Shown here one piece after another: positions 62,887-64,000 of a stretch of 64,000 nucleotides of DNA. The stretch is taken from assembly GCA_008363215.1 (NCBI GenBank), contig RHKP01000002.1, positions 124,001 through 188,000 of the forward strand, read 5' to 3'. Position 1 is the first letter of the stretch. Each line of letters opens with the position of its first letter. A model generated the notes under the pieces. It was not told the origin of the DNA. It worked only from the letters and a program-made list of their open reading frames with translations, and made no database searches. The position numbers and the translations under genes were made by a program. Source of the DNA: Cyanobacteria bacterium CYA (GTDB lineage: Bacteria > Planctomycetota > Phycisphaerae > Phycisphaerales > UBA1924).

Positions 62887-63282
62887 ATGCCCCAGAGTGC
62901 GGACAAACATCCCATTCACATCAAGCCCGGCAATCTCCAGACCAGTGCGGCCATCGAGCAGTGGGTCCGCCGCAAGGTTTCCGGGACCTGCCGTCGATTC
63001 GGTGCGAGCATGACGGCTGTGGAAGTCCACTTTGAACACATCAACGGGCCGCGGCACGGCGGCGAAAGTGTCCGTTGTGTGATGGAGGCCCGCGTGAACG
63101 GGCGCGAGCCGGTCGCGGTCAGCGCCCGCGCTGAAGATCTCTACGTTGCCATCGATCTGGCATCTCGCAGGCTCGAGGTGGCCGTCGGCAGGGCAGTGGA
63201 TCGGAAGGAAACCCGCGCGCGTCGGCGATTCCGGATCGGCCGGGTCAACGACGCAGACGGACGATCGACACCCCGGAAGTGA
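62887..63282 (+). CDS. HPF/RaiA family ribosome hibernation factor
   Basis: A 131-residue protein of the sigma-54 modulation/S30AE family that binds the 30S decoding site and stops translation in starvation. The pattern IEQWVRRKVSGTCRRFGASM, VEVHFEHINGPRHGG, VMEARVNGREPVAV and LYVAIDLASRRLEVAVGRAVDR matches the short HPF/YfiA forms (no long C-tail). ATG 62887 is favoured over ATG 62881 because AGGAG (62875-62879) then lies 7 nt away. Confidence 0.85.
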   Translation: MPQSADKHPIHIKPGNLQTSAAIEQWVRRKVSGTCRRFGASMTAVEVHFEHINGPRHGGESVRCVMEARVNGREPVAVSARAEDLYVAIDLASRRLEVAVGRAVDRKETRARRRFRIGRVNDADGRSTPRK

Positions 63283-63363
63283 TCGGGAGAGGGTGGAACC
63301 CGCCGCGCCCGATGTGCCTTGCACGCGGGGCTTCCGTGCCGCAGTTGCAAGCAAGGAATCAAG

Positions 63364-63999
63364 ATGACCTGGGAAGTAGTCCTTGGGTGCGTCGTCATCA
63401 TCATCGCCCGCATCGGCGATGTGTCGCTGGGGTCGATGCGCACGGTGGCGGTGGTGAGCGGGCACCGAGGGCTCGCATGGATCTTCGGGCTCATCGAGAT
63501 GATCATCTGGGTCTACGCTGTTTCCGCGGTTGTGGCGAACATCCGCACGGAGCCGGCCTACGGCGTCGCGTTCGCCGTCGGGGCCGCGACCGGCAGTTAC
63601 GTCGGAGTGACGCTGCAACGGTGGCTGACGTTCGGCGAACAGGTGGTCCGTATCTTTACGCGACGAGGCGAAGAACTGTTTGAGCATCTCAAGTGCCAGG
63701 GTTTCGGCGTGACCCACTTCCAGGGCACCGGCCGTGACGGCCCAGTATCAATGCTGTTCGTACAGGTCCGCCGCTCGCGGACTGCTCGTGTCGTGTCCGC
63801 CGCGCGTGCATTCGACTCGTCGTGCTTCTACACCATCGACGATATCCGCGTCGCCAATGCCGCCGGGAGCGGTGCCTCGCCGTCCGGTCCGGCGGCTCCA
63901 GCGGAGGTTGCGTGCGCCAGCCCGCCATGTGTGACTGAAGAATCCGCACCCATCGCACCCGGTGAAGGATGCACCCATGAGAACAGGAGCATGACATGA
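63364..63999 (+). CDS. UPF0316/DUF2179 membrane protein
   Basis: A 211-residue protein with three transmembrane helices in the first 85 residues (VVLGCVVIIIARIGD, GLIEMIIWVYAVSA and AVGAATGSYVGVTL) and a DUF2179-like cytoplasmic domain (about 110-165, SMLFVQVRRSRT, FYTIDDIR). The tail is Pro/Ala/Gly-rich. This is the UPF0316 type; function is unknown. Its end overlaps a possible next start at 63996, with AGGAG just upstream. Confidence 0.85.
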   Translation: MTWEVVLGCVVIIIARIGDVSLGSMRTVAVVSGHRGLAWIFGLIEMIIWVYAVSAVVANIRTEPAYGVAFAVGAATGSYVGVTLQRWLTFGEQVVRIFTRRGEELFEHLKCQGFGVTHFQGTGRDGPVSMLFVQVRRSRTARVVSAARAFDSSCFYTIDDIRVANAAGSGASPSGPAAPAEVACASPPCVTEESAPIAPGEGCTHENRSMT

Positions 64000-64000
64000 A
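63996..64000 (+). CDS. Start of a next gene, cut by the window edge
   Basis: ATG at 63996 has AGGAG 6 nt upstream (63985-63989) and overlaps the stop of the UPF0316 gene. Only five bases are in the window, so the product cannot be known. Confidence 0.3.

Overview
The window is 64 kb of high-GC bacterial chromosome. Several genes suggest a planctomycete, probably of the Phycisphaerae: Tat-exported Gfo/Idh/MocA oxidoreductases beside TIM-barrel sugar isomerase-like proteins, a free-standing rpsD, a secreted reprolysin-like metalloprotease with fibronectin modules, and a UbiD/ABC/TolC mix typical of that phylum. This assignment rests on gene content only; no rRNA is present to test it. Coding density is high and long antisense open frames abound because of the GC bias; these were discarded.

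Layout. 1-2.7 kb: tail of a sugar isomerase, then two Tat-exported proteins of sugar or inositol-type metabolism. 2.8-16.6 kb: housekeeping genes (CPBP protease, thiolase, GNAT, SurA/PpiD-like chaperone, rpsD, purF, fabI, phosphomannomutase, FIST protein, SH3-type exported protein). 16.7-18.6 kb: TolC-like lipoprotein behind a very good sigma-70-type promoter. 18.8-20.6 kb: a compact pair, a PD-(D/E)XK-like nuclease and a Dam-family adenine methyltransferase, which looks like an inserted type II restriction-modification unit. 20.6-41.4 kb: more core genes (TsaC/Sua5, RlmKL, response regulator, PBP4, UbiD, methyltransferase, ABC exporter, second Gfo/Idh, HIT, MutL, metalloprotease, EEP-family nuclease/phosphatase).

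A tRNA-Arg(TCT) gene at 41.5 kb marks a change of character. From there to about 58 kb the DNA is accessory and rearranged. It holds a histidine kinase/sigma-54 regulator pair, an Hsp90-like (GHKL) ATPase, a 209-nt duplicated piece of the regulator, three copies (one intact, two decayed) of an unknown 219-residue protein family, and a DASS transporter. It then has a two-gene cassette of a small three-helix membrane protein and a Thoeris ThsB-like TIR protein, a DNA methyltransferase with a putative endonuclease partner, DUF488/AhpD-like genes, and a large SMC-like AAA ATPase with a CxxC motif. Three copies of a 29-nt GC-rich palindrome sit in gene gaps of this island. I read it as a defence island. 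The membrane protein/TIR cassette is the best candidate for a poorly described system.

58-64 kb returns to general physiology: UbiA-like membrane protein, MgtE, glutamate dehydrogenase, two Rnk/GreA-type paralogues, an HPF/RaiA ribosome-hibernation factor and a UPF0316 membrane protein. The last five look like a co-directional starvation or stress block.
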